Part shown: positions 12,601-27,600 of the stretch, one piece after another
How positions within the stretch are numbered: the stretch's first letter is position 1
Layout: each line of letters begins with the position of its first letter
Assembly (NCBI GenBank): GCA_001792895.1
Contig: MARA01000020.1
Span: forward strand, 124,001-188,000
Direction: 5' to 3'
Length of the DNA stretch: 64,000 nt
Source of the DNA: Lentinus brumalis
Taxonomy: Eukaryota > Basidiomycota > Agaricomycetes > Polyporales > Polyporaceae
The notes under the pieces: model-generated
What the model was told of the DNA's origin: nothing
The model's input: only the letters and a program-made list of their open reading frames with translations
Databases searched by the model: none
Program-made: the position numbers and the translations under genes

Positions 12601-15600
12601 GAATGATGGAAGGCTTCGTGGCTGCGCTACTGGTAACGAATCATGCTGAGACTGAGTTGAGCGGGAACTTTCATGACGTGAACTCAGCCCTGGTTGAGGA
12701 GGTGCGCGGAGGACTTCCGCTACATCATAGAAGTCTTATCAGTAGCAAGTATCCCAGAGGAGTACCGGGACTTACTCAAACAACTCATGAACTAAAATGC
12801 GTGGATCTGACCATCTAGTACGCCGGGCTCGATAGAGTCGATACCGACATACGTACTGGCTCAGATCGCCTTGCGCCTTCTCTGCGTTACCGCACATGCC
12901 TCCAGAGATAGTCTCCTCTAGAATCTCCGAGCTGAGCACTGAGAATCTTCATCTTATGTAACTGCGTCCTGGCAGCTGAAGTGACGGAGAGGGAAACATG
13001 GAACATTGATTCAGCACGGTTTGATCGGATTTCCGAGAGTGCTCAGCGCATTATGTCAAGTGAGAAACACTCAGAACTCAAGTCAAGCTCCTGCTCTGAG
13101 CTCAGAGGTCCGCGATGTCGTCGATGTCGGCAGTCAAGCAAGTACTGCAAGTATAAGTAGGTCCAGACTCAAGAGGACGTCTCAGAGCGTCTCCTCCGGT
13201 TCACGCGGGCCGCGGCCCGTTTCCCATCGGTCTCCGTGCAAGTGCTTGCTTCATCCTTCTCCTCATCCCAGTTGTCGTTCAATCTTTCGCATCGTCCTGT
13301 TGCTTCTCTCATCTTGCTGCCAGACGGCCAAACGTGCAATCTCTTGGACCATGTCCCAGTGCTTACAAGTCTTCAAGCTGTCGCTCCGCTACAAGACAAC
13401 ACCTCTCCGTTTCCCGCGCCGCCGCTAGCGACCTCTTCTGGGTTGGCCGGAACAAACGGACTTGATGAAGAAGGCGGGAGGTCATGATGATGCTGAGGAA
13501 GTTTGAATTTGCTGGTACGTCTTCCTTCTGGTCAAGAGGCTCTCGCCAATTTCTCCAATGGGGAGATATCGTCTGCCTATCGGGGTTCGGAAAGCCTCCA
13601 TGAACGCGTGCGTTACGCTAGCATGAACGCGTGCGTTACGCTAGCATGTATCTCATGTCATCGCGTCGGGTAATCGGTATGATGAGTGTCCTAAATGTGC
13701 TTGGCGTCGACTGTTTCTATATCATTGGGTCGGTATGAACCTGTGCGGACGTCGAGATATCGTCGAGCTGACACCCTCTGCAGGCCACAGAGCCCCGGTC
13801 CTTGCGTATCACCGATTTATCACTGTCCTCGCGAAACCGCTCATCTACGCCGCCACTGCTCTCTTGTGCTAGCACCCTACGCGACGGCCGAACTCGGACC
13901 CACCTACCATCCCTCCTACGCCTTATATTCTTTGCGCTTCGTTGCCGCCGCATCCCGAGCTGTAAGGATGACACTGTACCCGCCCGGAATGCCTCTCTTT
14001 CTGCATATAACGGGAGTCTTCCGACTTATGAGTGAGAAGACTACCCCAGGCACCGGTGTCGCAGTGACGCGCCTTCCTGCCTTTCTTTTGAAGTCTGCCG
14101 CATGTCGCATCACGACCTTCCAACCTTATTGTCTGCTTGACACGCCTCCTTGCTCGTCGTGAACAATATCACCATCCTGTTTCGCGGGACTGTCCGCCAT
14201 AGTGGCTTGGGTATTATGCGTAGTACGTGCACACATCATCATCTACTTATCCTGCGAACGGGCAGTTCGGAGCGAACATCCCTCGACCCACCCGCTCACA
14301 CAGGTATGCCGCTAGGATATCATTGAAATTTGACCCCGCCGTGTTCACTCCGCCGTCCCCGACTGCAGACCCCCCATCGATCGTGGCGATGTTGGTGATG
14401 CACCCTCGATCACTGCAGGCCGGCAACAACAGCTCGACGTCAGCCGCAGCTCTTCCTCGACGTGGATCTGCATGGGTACGTACCTATACACTGCAGTAGG
14501 ATGATTTGTCAGTACTGATTTACCAACTTGGAAAATGCGTAGACGGAGCACTCACATCCGCAGAATATACATTCGTCATTAACTCGGAAGCTCGTGACTG
14601 ACTTCATGTAAGTCGAATCGTCTATGTTAGTACAAATCCCGAGTGTGACCTCAGGCATCGTACACTGCCCCGTGAAATTCGGGTCCGTGCAGTATTCCAC
14701 GGTCTGGGTCTTGTCGCCTCCGCTCTGTCGAAGTCATCTCGACCTCGTGCATTCAATATCAGCACATGCCTGACGTACCTCCCTTGACTCCTTGGTGGCG
14801 GCTCTGGAGTATGTTGTGCCGGCGTCCTCCAAGGCCTCCACGGAGACGGAGGCGGCCTTCGGTGTCGCACGGTGTACATGAGCCGCGAGTACGACACCGC
14901 AGCTGGTGAGCAGGCATGCTGCAAGAACGGATAGACGTGCGAGGAGCATCGGGATACGTCGGCGTCAGATTTGTGATTGTATGGTAAGTGTGGCGTCGTG
15001 TAGGTTCAGGTTCAAGGTGACGATTTGGTGCAGCACGGCGGCAAGTACGAGGAGTAGATTGAGGCCAACTCCCGAGAGCCCGACGGTATATATGCTCTGG
15101 AGGCGGGCGACGGTCGCCAGCTCGACGGTTGTCGGGGCATGCTTCCGCTGTCTGATGTTTATTGTCCGTCGGTGTTGAGCGGGTTCTAATCATTCGGTGA
15201 AGCGATAGGCCAGCAGCTCTGTCGGCGCAACGATTTCATTCCAAGGGCTATACCGTCCGGTACGTATCATCATTCCTGAGTACTTATCCGCGACGCCAGT
15301 ACTAAAGACGGAAGCATGTCTTCCACGCCCTGTTCACTATGTCTACCGTAACGACCGCCTGCTTGAGTGATACCTATAGAATGGTGAGCGTGTCTCTGAT
15401 CTTTGAGATGAGTCAGCTCGAATAGCCCAAGTGAGCTTCTCTGCCGGTGACTCGATCACGTCGAGAACTCGTTCAAGAGCGGCAGTGTCGCACAGACCGC
15501 TATGACGTTTACTCAGATTCCCCATCATTATAGATGCTCGTGGAGAACCGGGCGCCGCCAGACGACGCACACATCCCGGGGATGCCAGCGAAATACCTTG

Positions 15601-18600
15601 AGACGACCAAGTCACGGCTCATCGCCTTTAAATTTGAGGCTGGAGTACGGCCCGCATCCGACGATACTGGTCTGGTAGGACGAGCCTGACACGGTACGCG
15701 CATCAATATGTTCGCTGAAGGTACACTGTTGGTCGCTCACGAAAATCAGGCTGTCCTGTCAATATACCGCGAGCTGGTGAGCGGGCTTGGATGCATGCCG
15801 TGCGCCGTCAGTTTGGGTTCTTTTTGACAATGGTTGCTCTTGACAGAAGAATGGAATTCCCCTCTGCCCGAATGTTGCAGTACTTACTAGTTTCTGCATA
15901 TAACAGGCATCAGTCTCGGACAATCGGTTCAATGGCAGTGGCCGCGCGCATCGCACAGGCTCAGTCAGTCTCATCGGTAATTCTCACGAACTCCGAGTGC
16001 TACTGCGCGTTAGACCTCCTTAGCTGCCAGCGTGCCTGCAATTTCTACATGACAGAATCGAAGCTAAGTACTCCGCCACCGATCCTCGGGCCGCCGCTCT
16101 GAGCCCTCTTCTTTATTCTAGCAGGATTCACCTTCGTCCTCGTCGTATGCACTTACACATAATAAGTATTCTCTGGGCCTCGAGCTCGCCCAAGAGAGAG
16201 TCATTACTCCGCTCCTCGACACCTGCTCTGTTATTGTGTGTTCTCTGAGTATAGATGTACTTAGTAGTGACTAAAGCATTGCTAACGTTACACGATGTTT
16301 AGTTCAATAGGACATCCCGAGCCTCTCTACACCGGACAGCCTTCTAGAGCCTCACCGTTGACTATGCCTCTCCTGCGGCACTTGTACGAGGCTACCCTGC
16401 CGTTCAAGTTTCCGCCTGTGCTTTCGGGGTCTATTGTGGCCAGGATGTGTCCCTGACACACGTTGCTGGAAAGTAGAGAAGTATAGCATCAGCCTACCAA
16501 GTGGTGCGTCATGCGAGTCCTGGGTCTGCGTAGACCTTCGACACCACATCAAAATGTGCACTGGCACGTACTCATCGAAAACTATAAATGGCGTCAGTCA
16601 TAGTGTATATCACAAGGCACAGTTAGGATGTAGGCACGGGTGTTAATGAGTGACGGCCCGGCTTTCACTATGTCTACTCACAATCGCAAGCATTACACGA
16701 ACCCCCGTTAAAAAAGCTGGCGACCCTGTTCTTGAACGCCGGGAGAACGAATGAATAGCATATGTTGATTTCAATATCCATGTTGGTGCATGTCCCATTG
16801 ACCATGCAGTAGGTAACCAATTCAGTAGTTTTGTCGTATCGAGGGTTAAACCGCTTGGCAAGTTGTCAGTAATACATCACAGCAATGAACGTAGCCTTTG
16901 TCGCTCGTCACGCTGAGCTGGCTAGTCATCCAAACCCCAGGTACGTACCGATTTCGCCACAGCGTCGGAAACCTCCCTCGCTCGTGTATCCATGGGCCTG
17001 ACGGCACCAGCCACCATACTAACCGCGCTTGTGGCAAGACTTGTGGCAAAAATGCAAAGACGTAGAAAGAGCATGGCCTTGAGAGAAGTCTGAGAGTTGT
17101 AGAAGCTGTGGCGTAATGTAGGCGAGTGAGGTGCGAGAGCACTGGTGGCAGCCGAGGATGGAGGGTCGAGTCAAGAGGATATGTCGGAAGCAAGAGAAGA
17201 CGTGCGTATATATACGGAGGTTGCGCCCGCGACAACGGACGTCGTCGTGACACCGTCGACCGTATTGTCTCGCCTAGCCTCCAATTGTCTCTGCGGCTGC
17301 GGAGACAATGTCCTGTAGATTCACGACGACAAGGTGAGCGGGTTTGGATGCCTTCATCGCCGGTCAGTACGTCGCTGGCGGTCATCCGAGCACGACACGT
17401 GCCTTAAGCAGAGGAATGAAGCACCATGTGCGCACATGTCGCACTAGTGCACTACATGCACCCAAGTCGAGGTTTCCGGCCTCCCTAAAGAGTCGTACGG
17501 CCTGGTTTCGCTCGCCGAGAACGTCGCTTGGCCTCAGTTTGGTATCTGCTGAGCTCCTCCACGTTGAAGCTCCTCCGCCACAGCGCGAGCTGTTCTCGGT
17601 ATTCACTCTCACACGAGTCTCCTACGTCCTCCTCATACGCCCCGCGAACTCTCCGTCTCATCGCCGTGGAGCTCCTCGAATTGAAGGCCAGTATCCCGAG
17701 CTTGATGATATTTGGGACGAGCTGCACGGTGAGTGGTACGCGCGTGGCCGTCTCAGGACTCGGAGACGATAATCCGAGTCAAACATACAGCTTCAACATC
17801 GTCGCGAGCTTGACAGTCTCGTCGTCGCGCATCGTATCTGACCCTGCTAAACGCAAAATGGAGGGCTGGATAAGAATCAGAGGCGGAACAGGATTTACAG
17901 GGATACAACAACGCTCAACAATAACCCTAGCACGTGGAGGAGCACTTGTACGACGACAGACTCCCGCCGAAGAAGCCCACTCCGCTCGGTCCGTATTCAC
18001 TACCGGCTCCTCCATTCCCTACGCTCATACCCGAGGCAATGAAAGACGTGCTCTCCGTGCACTGGTCGTCTCTGCAAGGTTTAGACAGTCAGCATCGAAC
18101 GTGTTTCCGCCTAGGTCGTGAAGGTGAAAGCCACGTACGAGAACACTGGAAAGATGGGATCTCAGCGATGTGTGAATTCAGGAGAGGGAGGATAACTCAC
18201 GCTCGCAGGCCGTGCAGGAGGACGTCTCAAAGCTGTTGACCGTCTTGTCAAACTGAGTGCCCGAGAGAGGGAAGCAGGATCCAAACGGCTCGGCAGATGT
18301 CTCGTTCACGCAGGGCGATTCGAAGTCATCTCCAACACAATACGACACCGTGAATATTCCCTGAAGCGTGTAAGTCAGGCGTAAGCACGGTCATATATCA
18401 CCACAACGTCTCGTGTCACAAGGAGTATCCTACTCACATCTCTAGCCACTGGTGACACTCGGGTCTTCAAGGCAGTGGAGTCCCGGGCATACAAGCCGAC
18501 TGCGGCAGCGGAGGCTTGACCTGCGAGGAGACCGGCTCCGAGGGCGAGGAGGTGGATGAAGCGCATGACGGAAGAGTAAAGACGAGCGCAGCTCGAGGAG

Positions 18601-21600
18601 AAATGTTCAGTAAGGACGTGAACCAGGGAGGCACCTCCAATACTTATAGACTCTGGGTTCTAACGCTTAGCGCGTCCGTCGCCATCGCAGAGGGCGTGGC
18701 TCATAGAATGTCTCATGGGGATGGCGGCCTCCGGCGAACTCGCAATTGATGATGAGCAAGACATACTTACCGAAAAAGCTACCAGATTGTGGCATCATTC
18801 CAGATGGAGGGCGCGGACATGGGAGATCGGTACCTAGACGAGACGTACACGCCGCCAAGGCACTGAATGATGCTTATCAAAACGCTCCGAGACGATGAGC
18901 GACATCAGCCTGAAAGAAAGTGAGGTATCGCAGCGGACGTAAGACAAGCAACAAGATGGCGTGTTACTCACCTATTCTCGAGTCATTCGGACCATATGAG
19001 GATGCTGTAATGGGGCGCTAGTGACTTGCAAGTCCCGGCCTCAGGCCGTCAAGCCGTGAGGCCGAGCCTCGCGCAGGCCGGGACGAGCCGGGCTTTGGAG
19101 AGGGCTTTTGAGGGCCTGACGGCTCGGCTCGAGAATATCTCAAGCCCGAGCCAAGCCGTCAGGCCGGGGCTTTGACGCTCTGCGCCTCTATGTCATACAG
19201 GTCCTGCTGTCCTTGTCAAGGTGCGTCAGAAATTCGGAGAAACACAGTGTTCAGAGGCTCACCATCCATATGTTTCAGATATGCCGCTCTCTGCTGCTCT
19301 CAGGGATGAGTAGAGTACGCCTACTCACTCAGACTCGCATGTCTGATCGCTAATTTGCTCCTAGGGACCCTGTACATGGTAAGTAATTCGTACTGGACCT
19401 CATATAACCTGTATCAACATAAGTAGATCCATTTTCTAGTCCTCCGATCGCAAATTCTGAGGCAACTTCTCAGTCAACCAAAGCCGTCGCCCAGGCCGGG
19501 CCAAGCCCCGGGCTTGGCCTCAGCCGTCCTGGGGGCCCGGCCTGAGGTTCGACCAAGCCCCGGCCGTCTGAAGCCGGGCCAAAGCCCCGGGCTTCAGGCC
19601 GAGCCGGGACTTGCAAGTCACTATGGGGCGCAGACTGAGCGGCGAGCCTGCTCGACGGCCAGGCTCTATGGGGAGACACTAGTGATCATCAAGCGCGAGC
19701 AATGGCAAGTAACTCTGAGGCAACGGCTGCAATAGAGCAGCGTCCTGTCGGGCAGTTTCTGGGTCTCCAGTGCAGAATTGTGTGACCTTGAGCCCAGCTA
19801 TCATGTTGGGAGACGTTAACGTTGGCGTCGTTGGGAGTTCTCGTCCTTCAGTATTCCTTCGTCTACGCAGCTTAGCGCTGAGCGTTGGAGCAGTCGAGTC
19901 TCACCTTGGTTCTGAGCACAGCAGATACAGTGGTCGTCGTCGTTCTGGCAGCTGGCTTCTCCCTGCGCCCGCGTTCATGCATGCATGCTCAGCGTCTGCT
20001 GACTAAGCGGTCCTCGAGGCTACCGTCTCCTTCCCAGGCGCCTAGTTCTCACTACATACTCCAGCGCTGCTTCCCAACTCATGACAGAGAGGCAGTACAA
20101 AATCTCGTGCTGGTGTTGGTTCGAGAGGAGATTCGGAGGAGATGTGACCATGAGGCTGATCTGAGATCTGGGGTCGCATCAATGTGTCAACATCGACAAA
20201 CATGCGCTGTGCCCGCGCCTGCAAGCAGCAGCCTCTTCCGAGCTTCCTTCAACTTCATGTTCGCTTTCAGATTTGCAATGGCATGGCCAAGTACTACATA
20301 TGACCCCAACAGTCCCGACTACTTTCTCTATCTCATCACAAGTTATTCGACAAGTTGTCTCGGCGTCCGAGTCGGCCCGCCGAGTCCGAGCTAGGCGCAA
20401 ATGTTCAAGCATAGTACTGTACAGTACTGGTACGTACGCGGAGACCCCCTCCCACGCCGCTCTTCATCGATTTGCACTCTCTGTCGCTGACGCTCCTTCT
20501 CTTAGCTTTAGAGCGCACCAGTTGGCGTCGACTACGACCTCGACGTTCACCGATCCTCTCACACCATCCTCTCGAGCGGGCATAGGAACCTCGGCTGCCG
20601 CAGCATGTCTTCCACTTCTCTCACGCCGGAACCGTTTGGTGTTGCGAGAGCTCTGCAAGCTTCGTCCAACCCATGTGAGTACTCACCGTAGATTGCACCC
20701 GATTTCTGGTCTAATTCACATGGTATCGGACAGCATCGAATGTTGGGCCGACGTTGTTTACCAAGGAGTTCTCTCTCGCCGATCGCGTCGCCCTGGTGAC
20801 CGGAGCGAGGCGCGGGATCGGACTTGAGGCTGCCCTTGCCCTTGCTGAGGGCGGAGCACGAGCCGTCTACTGCCTCGATCTACCGGAGAGACCCGGAGAG
20901 GAGTGGACCAAGGTCCGTGAGTTCACCGAACGCGCGGGCCTCGGCAAGTTTGAGTACATTTCGGGCGATGTGCGCAAGCAGGTACGTCACGTCTGTTGAG
21001 CCTTGCTCGTGCAAGGTCTGACGATGCGTGCCGCTGACGGACCTTCGCTCCAGGAGGCGATGTGGAAGATCGCAGAGAAGATAGGAGATATGGAGGGGAG
21101 GCTCGATATCTGCGTTGCGGCTGCCGGTATCCTCGGCGACAACGTCTCATCGCTCGAATACAAGGAAGAGGCATACCAAGATGTAAGTACGTCCGCTCAA
21201 CACTTCGTGCTCAGCACTGACACCCCTCGAGATCGTCGACGTGAACCTCAAAGGCGTTCTGTTTACTGCTCAAGGTGCAGGCCGCCAGATGGTCCGTTTT
21301 GGTAACGGTGGCAGCATCATCCTGATCTCGAGTATCTGCGGTCACGTCGCAGTCGAGGTACGCCGTTCCCTTTGACATGGCAAGAGCCATACAGACATGC
21401 GCCACATTCTTCCATCAGCCGCATTTCTGCACTGTGGCGTACCACACAACCAAGGCGGGCGTTCACCAGCTGGCCCGCAGCATGGCCTGTGAACTCGGCA
21501 GGAAGGGCGTACGAGTCAACACTGTCAGCCCCGGGTTTATGAGGACGCAGTGAGTAACGCGTCTCGCTGCTTGCGCGGGCGGCGGATCCCTTGCTGACCT

Positions 21601-24600
21601 CTCCTTCGTTCCAGGATGATCTCGTTCATTAATGACGCGCCCGAGGCAGAGGCGCTGTTCGCCAACGCGAACCCGCTCGGGAGGATCGCAAGTCCACACG
21701 AGGTGCGCGGTGTCGTCGCCTGGCTCGCGAGCGATGCGAGCTCGTTCTGCACGGGTACCGAGTGCGTATTCCTTAATACGATTCTGCGGAGGCGACGTGT
21801 GACTGATCATCTTTGCAGTTTGATCGTGGACGGCGGCCACCATTCTTGGTGAGGGAATACAATCGACGTCGTTCGCTGCCCAGGCCACGCTGCCACATTC
21901 TGTACTCTGAATTGATATCGAGCTCCAATAAAGACACTCAACGGGTGGGCTTATGACGGGGGCCCCATGACTTCCTCAGAAAACTTCGCAAGCTTCCGAT
22001 TGCATGCACGCCGCGAACGCCCTCAGGCACCTCCAGCGGGTGTGCAACACGGCTCCGATCTGACCCCTCAGATCTCAAGTCCCATCGACCGCATGGATGT
22101 TGCCTGTACTCGCTACCCGCCTCGATACCCCTTGCACGAAATCCTCACGTTGCCTTCTCCACGAGAATATGCACGCTTGTCCTGGTTCCCTGTTCTCCAC
22201 GACTCGCGACTTGACTCCCTGACTCATCCCCGTGAGCCCTAACGCTGTCATCTCGGATTAAGCTAGCACATGAAGGAGCAGCGGAACGACGACATCTGCC
22301 CGCCGAAGAACCCCACTCCACTGGGTCCGTCCACGCTGTCACCGCCTCCTCCATTCCCGACAGATACGTCCGCCGCCAAGAAAGACACGGACTGCGTGCA
22401 GTCGTCGTCCCTACCAGGCAGCAGGCTCAGCGTCAGCGCGACGGATCAATGACCCGGAAGAGGAGAGCAGTACGCACGAGAAGACTGGACAGTGTACAGG
22501 TCGCGAGAGTCAGTCAGTACGTATACACAGCAGTCGCAAAAGAGAAATATAGACTCACGCTCGCAGCCCGTACAAGCGGAAGTCGCGAAGCTAGCGACCG
22601 TCTTGTCGAACGGGCCACCCGCGAGAGAGAAGCAAGTACCAAACGGCTCCACAGACTGCTCCTGCACGCAGGGCCCGGCGCTCGGGTCGAAGTCCTGTCC
22701 TACGCAGTACGACACGGTGCCAAATTCCTGGGGTACACGGAGGTTCGAGTGTCGTCAGCAATATATTCAACTCGGACAGCGGTGTCCTGCTCACATCATT
22801 CCTGCCCAGCGGTTCAGTCTTCCAGACGGCGGGGCCCCGGGCTTGCGATCTGAGCGGCGCCGCGGAGGCGCGGCTTGCGATGAGACATGCTGCTGCGGGG
22901 ATGAGGAGGTGAACGAAGCGCATGTCTGGAACGAATAGGGAGACAGTTAGGACGGGAAGTGACGAAGCCTTCGAGCGCAGCTCGGAAGGGAATGCGCGCA
23001 AAGTACTAGTGACTGAGACACCGTAACATTCTCCAGCGGGCTGCGCTTATATGGAGGGCAGGTAGCCACGGAATTCCGGCCTGGGTCCAGGTCTCGGGGA
23101 CGTCAAATTCGCGAGGTTTCCTCCCATCGCGGAGGCGGCGTATCTTGGGAATTGAGGCATGGGGATGGCGGCGTGATTCGTCGTTGGTATGGATTAGCCA
23201 CTCAATCGCTCGAGGACATCCGTGGGTGCCTGGGAAGCTCCCGGATTTTGCCATCATTCTGAACGACGAGCGCGAACCTAGTGGATGGGGACCCAGATCG
23301 TGGTCTTCGCAAGCCCCCGAGAGGTGAGAAGCCGATGTCCGAAGGTATCTGGCCGTTCAGCAGCCCCGAGGAAAGCATATCGCAATGGCCATATGTACGA
23401 GAGAGAGCGGACTCCGGAGTACCGTGGTCGTCACAAGTTGGCTCAGATACTTGCAACTGTATGATGATGTCGTAAATGCGCGCCGTAGAGAGCCAACAGC
23501 GTCGGCCTGTGAATCAGACTTGAGTAATTGTCCACATGAGCGAATTCTTATTCGCTACATGCTAGCAGTACGCAGAGCTCGCGATGCTGCAGATGCATGA
23601 CGGCCCGGGCGGAAGGATGCGGTCTTCCCTGAACACGCAGGGCGGCGGCGCCCGTTACCTCGAGCATATTACCCCAGTGGTATAGTTTGTGTCTCCATCA
23701 ATGCGCGACACTACATACATGCATGCATTCGCGCATCACAGTCCAACATGACGACTACTACGCTCAAAACACTCTCTTGCGCCCAGATATCCTCGACACC
23801 ACAACGCGGCCAGGCCGGGCATCGCTCGTCGGTTTGCGGTAGGTGACAGCTGTACTAGTACTATGAGTGAGGCTCCGCGCAAGTGCCACTGCACTTGAAG
23901 GACGATATCTTGTCATTGAACACGTATGGACTGCCGCTTCCGCCGTCATCTCTCGCGCTGTCGTAACCATCGAACTGCATTATTGCCTGCGAATCCGTGC
24001 AGTTGGCGTCCCTGAAAGTTGCCGAGGAAATCGTCAGTAAGATGCGCGTCCGAAAGGGCCCCGATAATAGACAGGTGACTTCGACTCACTCATAAACTGA
24101 AGACGCAGTAAACCCGTCGGTAAGCAGGCGGCACATGTTACCTACAAGGGGGACGCACCAATGCAGACAGTACAGGGCACGGTCCCGAAGCTCGAGAGGG
24201 TCTTATTCCACGGTGATTCGAGAGAGATGCAGCTGTCAAGATTATATATTGTATAGAGGCAGCCGCCGCTCCACCCGACATCGGTGCAAAAGCCCACCCC
24301 GCCAGTAAGCTGTGCGCACGGTGGTCAGTGCACCGTGATTTATCCTTCTGTGAGTACATGGGAAGACATACCCAGCCGCCTGACGCCGGGGTCGGGCGCG
24401 GGTCGCGGCCCAAGGGGTAGGGCACGTCCTCACGGGAGCTGGCGAAAGAGCTGCCCGCGCTGCCCAGCAATTGAGGAGAAGCGCTTGTGGCAGATGGATG
24501 GCTTATAACAAGCAAGGACGCGAGTAGGAAGGAAATGGTGAAACGCATGACGAAGAGTACTGAGGATGGTCGGGAAAGGAGCGGGAGGAGAATCGATGAG

Positions 24601-27600
24601 CGCAGCTCGAAAGAAGTAGGGAGGAGATAGAGGTCAGAGTCGAAGATGACCCACTCAGATTTATACAAAGGGCCTTATGGGCCAGAATCGTACCGAGAAT
24701 GATCAAGGACAGAAGATGATCACCTGTACCTGCATATCAGGAGTGCCAGTCGACGCAGTCACGGAGGTAATGATGTGGATGAGCACGAGAACGATCGTGC
24801 AGGAACTCACCGGGATTGAATATTGAGCTATAGCTCCAGGGTACCAGTGCGATTGTGGAATTGAGTGTGTACTTGAAGGCGACTGGTGAAACGAGTGTTT
24901 ACTTGAAGGAAGTCACAAGATGATGTACATCGCCTATAGCTGGCAATATGGGACGAATATGTTGCCAGGAAGTGGCGAATCATCCGTCCGACGCGATTCC
25001 TGAGGCCTCAGAAGCTACGGGACAATTGCGTGAGGGTCTAGACGTCCTCAACCTCAGGACCGGAGGTTCGAAGGCAGAGACTGGACAAGGGACCTACGAG
25101 CCTTCCTTGAAACCCTCGACTGCTATAGTTTTAGCAGGACTATAGCACGCCCATAGTGCGCACCAAGCGTCGTATGTGACTGGCGTATGACGGAAGAGGT
25201 TCAACGAGCTCTGGTCAGGCTGCCGGCGGCGGGATTCGAACTTGAGCCTGATCGGAGATCTGTCCGGATCAGCAGCAACAAACACGGGAGAGTCTGTCCG
25301 AGGCGCCGTCTTCAACGTTTGCACTCTCCCGCAGCCCGACTCAGAATTTCGTTTGTTATCTATCGCTTCCCCGGCATGATGAGTGCAGTATGTCTTCAGA
25401 CTGGTCTTTTTGGCGCTATTTGAGGAGGGGAAGCTCGCCAGGCAGCCAGGCGGCCAGGCGCCGGGCGGCTGGCAGACTGCCTGATGACGCGCTAGGCGGC
25501 CGACTAAGTACTCATACAAGCAATACCATCTGAGTTCTAGGTAAGCAGATAGGTATCGCTTTCATACGGTGCACTGACTCGGAGATACAGATCGTCGACG
25601 TGGACCTCTGGGCACCTTTCTTCACAGCCTCAGCCCGAATATCTGTGGTCCACTGTGGATTCGACGGCGATCTATCATAAGTATATCCGCCGATTTTCCA
25701 GCATCTGCAGCGCTGTCGAGGTAACGTGCCTTGCATGCTACCGCGGGGAGAAAGTGTAGACTGACGTCCCAGTTGTCATCACCCGTCGTAGTCGCGGAGA
25801 TCAACACCGGTGCAGTATTGCATTCGAGCGTGGTTGGGATTTTCCCGGTCACCATGATCAGTCCTGAACCCTCCAAGATAGCGTGAGTAGATTCTGCCCG
25901 GTTACCTCGTGTCTTAGTCTATCTATCAAAGTCACCGCAAGTATCCTGGGCGGAGGCCGCTTGAGAGAACAGTGGGGACCACGTATCGGCATGGCGAACA
26001 GTCTCAATGGGGTTGCCGGAGAGCGAAGCTACAGTATCTCAGTTCGTGGTTATACCATGTGCGTATCACCCAGACTCCGTCGGAACGACACTGATCAGTG
26101 TCTACCCAGATAGCGCATTCATCAGTGACGCTACCAACGTTCGACTGGTTCGACTGGTTCGCGCCCATCTCCGTGACTAGAGAAGAAGTACTGTGAATCG
26201 GGCGGGCGTATCCCTTTGTGATATCACGTCTGCGTGCAATCATGTTGGCAGGGAATGGGCGGCGACAGAGAACGCCCTTACGCTATAATCCACCCATCCG
26301 CACGCTGCCAGGGGCGCGCTGTACTCCCGTTCCTCACACTCCTCGTCCGCAGGATTTGCCGCTGAATGGAACCGGCACCATGCATGCGTACGAGTCGACC
26401 AGGTACTGTGACTCCGGCAGCAACGCCTACCGACATACAGCCAAGTCCGGCTCGCGGCGGTCCAATCTCACCACCAGCTAGTAAGTTCAGCTATTCTCAT
26501 CGCATTGACCTAAAGCGCTGATTTGCCTCTCTACTTGGGAATCTGCACGGCGCATGATGGTGGTCGACAAGCATAGGGACTCGGGCGCGTTCAGTCTCCT
26601 GGTGAACGTAACGACGCGCTCCGCGATTCGGTTCAAGGCGTATATAAGAGCGTTCGCCCCAGAGTTCAAGGAGTCATTCGAACCTCTTCTCACCGGTTGA
26701 CCCGTCTTCGCGAGCTGCGCTCATTCTTTTTTATAACCTTTCACGCCCATCCCACCGATCCATGTTGTACTACTTCATCTTCGGAGTCCTCTCAACGTCT
26801 CTCGTCAGCAGCCCCTTTGTTTCCGCTGTGCCCGTATCAATCAATGCCGCCTCCAACGTCACTATAGCTCGACGGCAAATTATAGGCGGCGGGCTGGTGC
26901 GTATGTGACTCTGACCCGTTGCGCGGATCACTAACTCGATCTCACCTAGACACCGCCCTTGATAACGTTCTGCTTCGACGTAAACCTCCAAGGAGAGTGC
27001 TTCACTCCCGAGGACATTACACTTGGACAATGCAGTCCTCTCGGGCCCTTCGCCAACGAGATCTCAAGTCTGGAACTGAAGGAGCCGGACACGGGATGCC
27101 AAGGTGAGTTCACGCACGCGTTCTCACAGCGCTCATGACTCGATACTGATGATCTGTACGGTAGCCTTCGCGTGAGTTCACCCACACACGTTCTCTTGTC
27201 GCTCACCGGAGAGGTGGTCGGAGTGCGTGTGCGGGGCAGTGCTGACGTATCTTCATTCAACAGAGATACGGCTTGTACAGACTTGCTGGCCACCTTCTCC
27301 ACCCCATTGGAGGTGGTCGAAGCGGTGGACCCTAGCATTAGCATTTCTCTGTGATGATTTCCAGCGACTCGCTGCCGTTTTAGCGCCATTATGAGCGCCA
27401 TAGTCAGACGGGGAGCGTTGCGTTTTGTTGGGTCGTCACTATACATGTACTTGGATTATGCATCGACGCCCACACGGCCGACCAGTTCCTCGGTCCTGTT
27501 ATTTGTGTGCTCCCGCTGCAGTCTGCGCTTTGAAAAAACAGAATTCATAGCGTATTTCGAGCGACGTTATTCATTCATGCTTGCGAGACACACGAAAGGC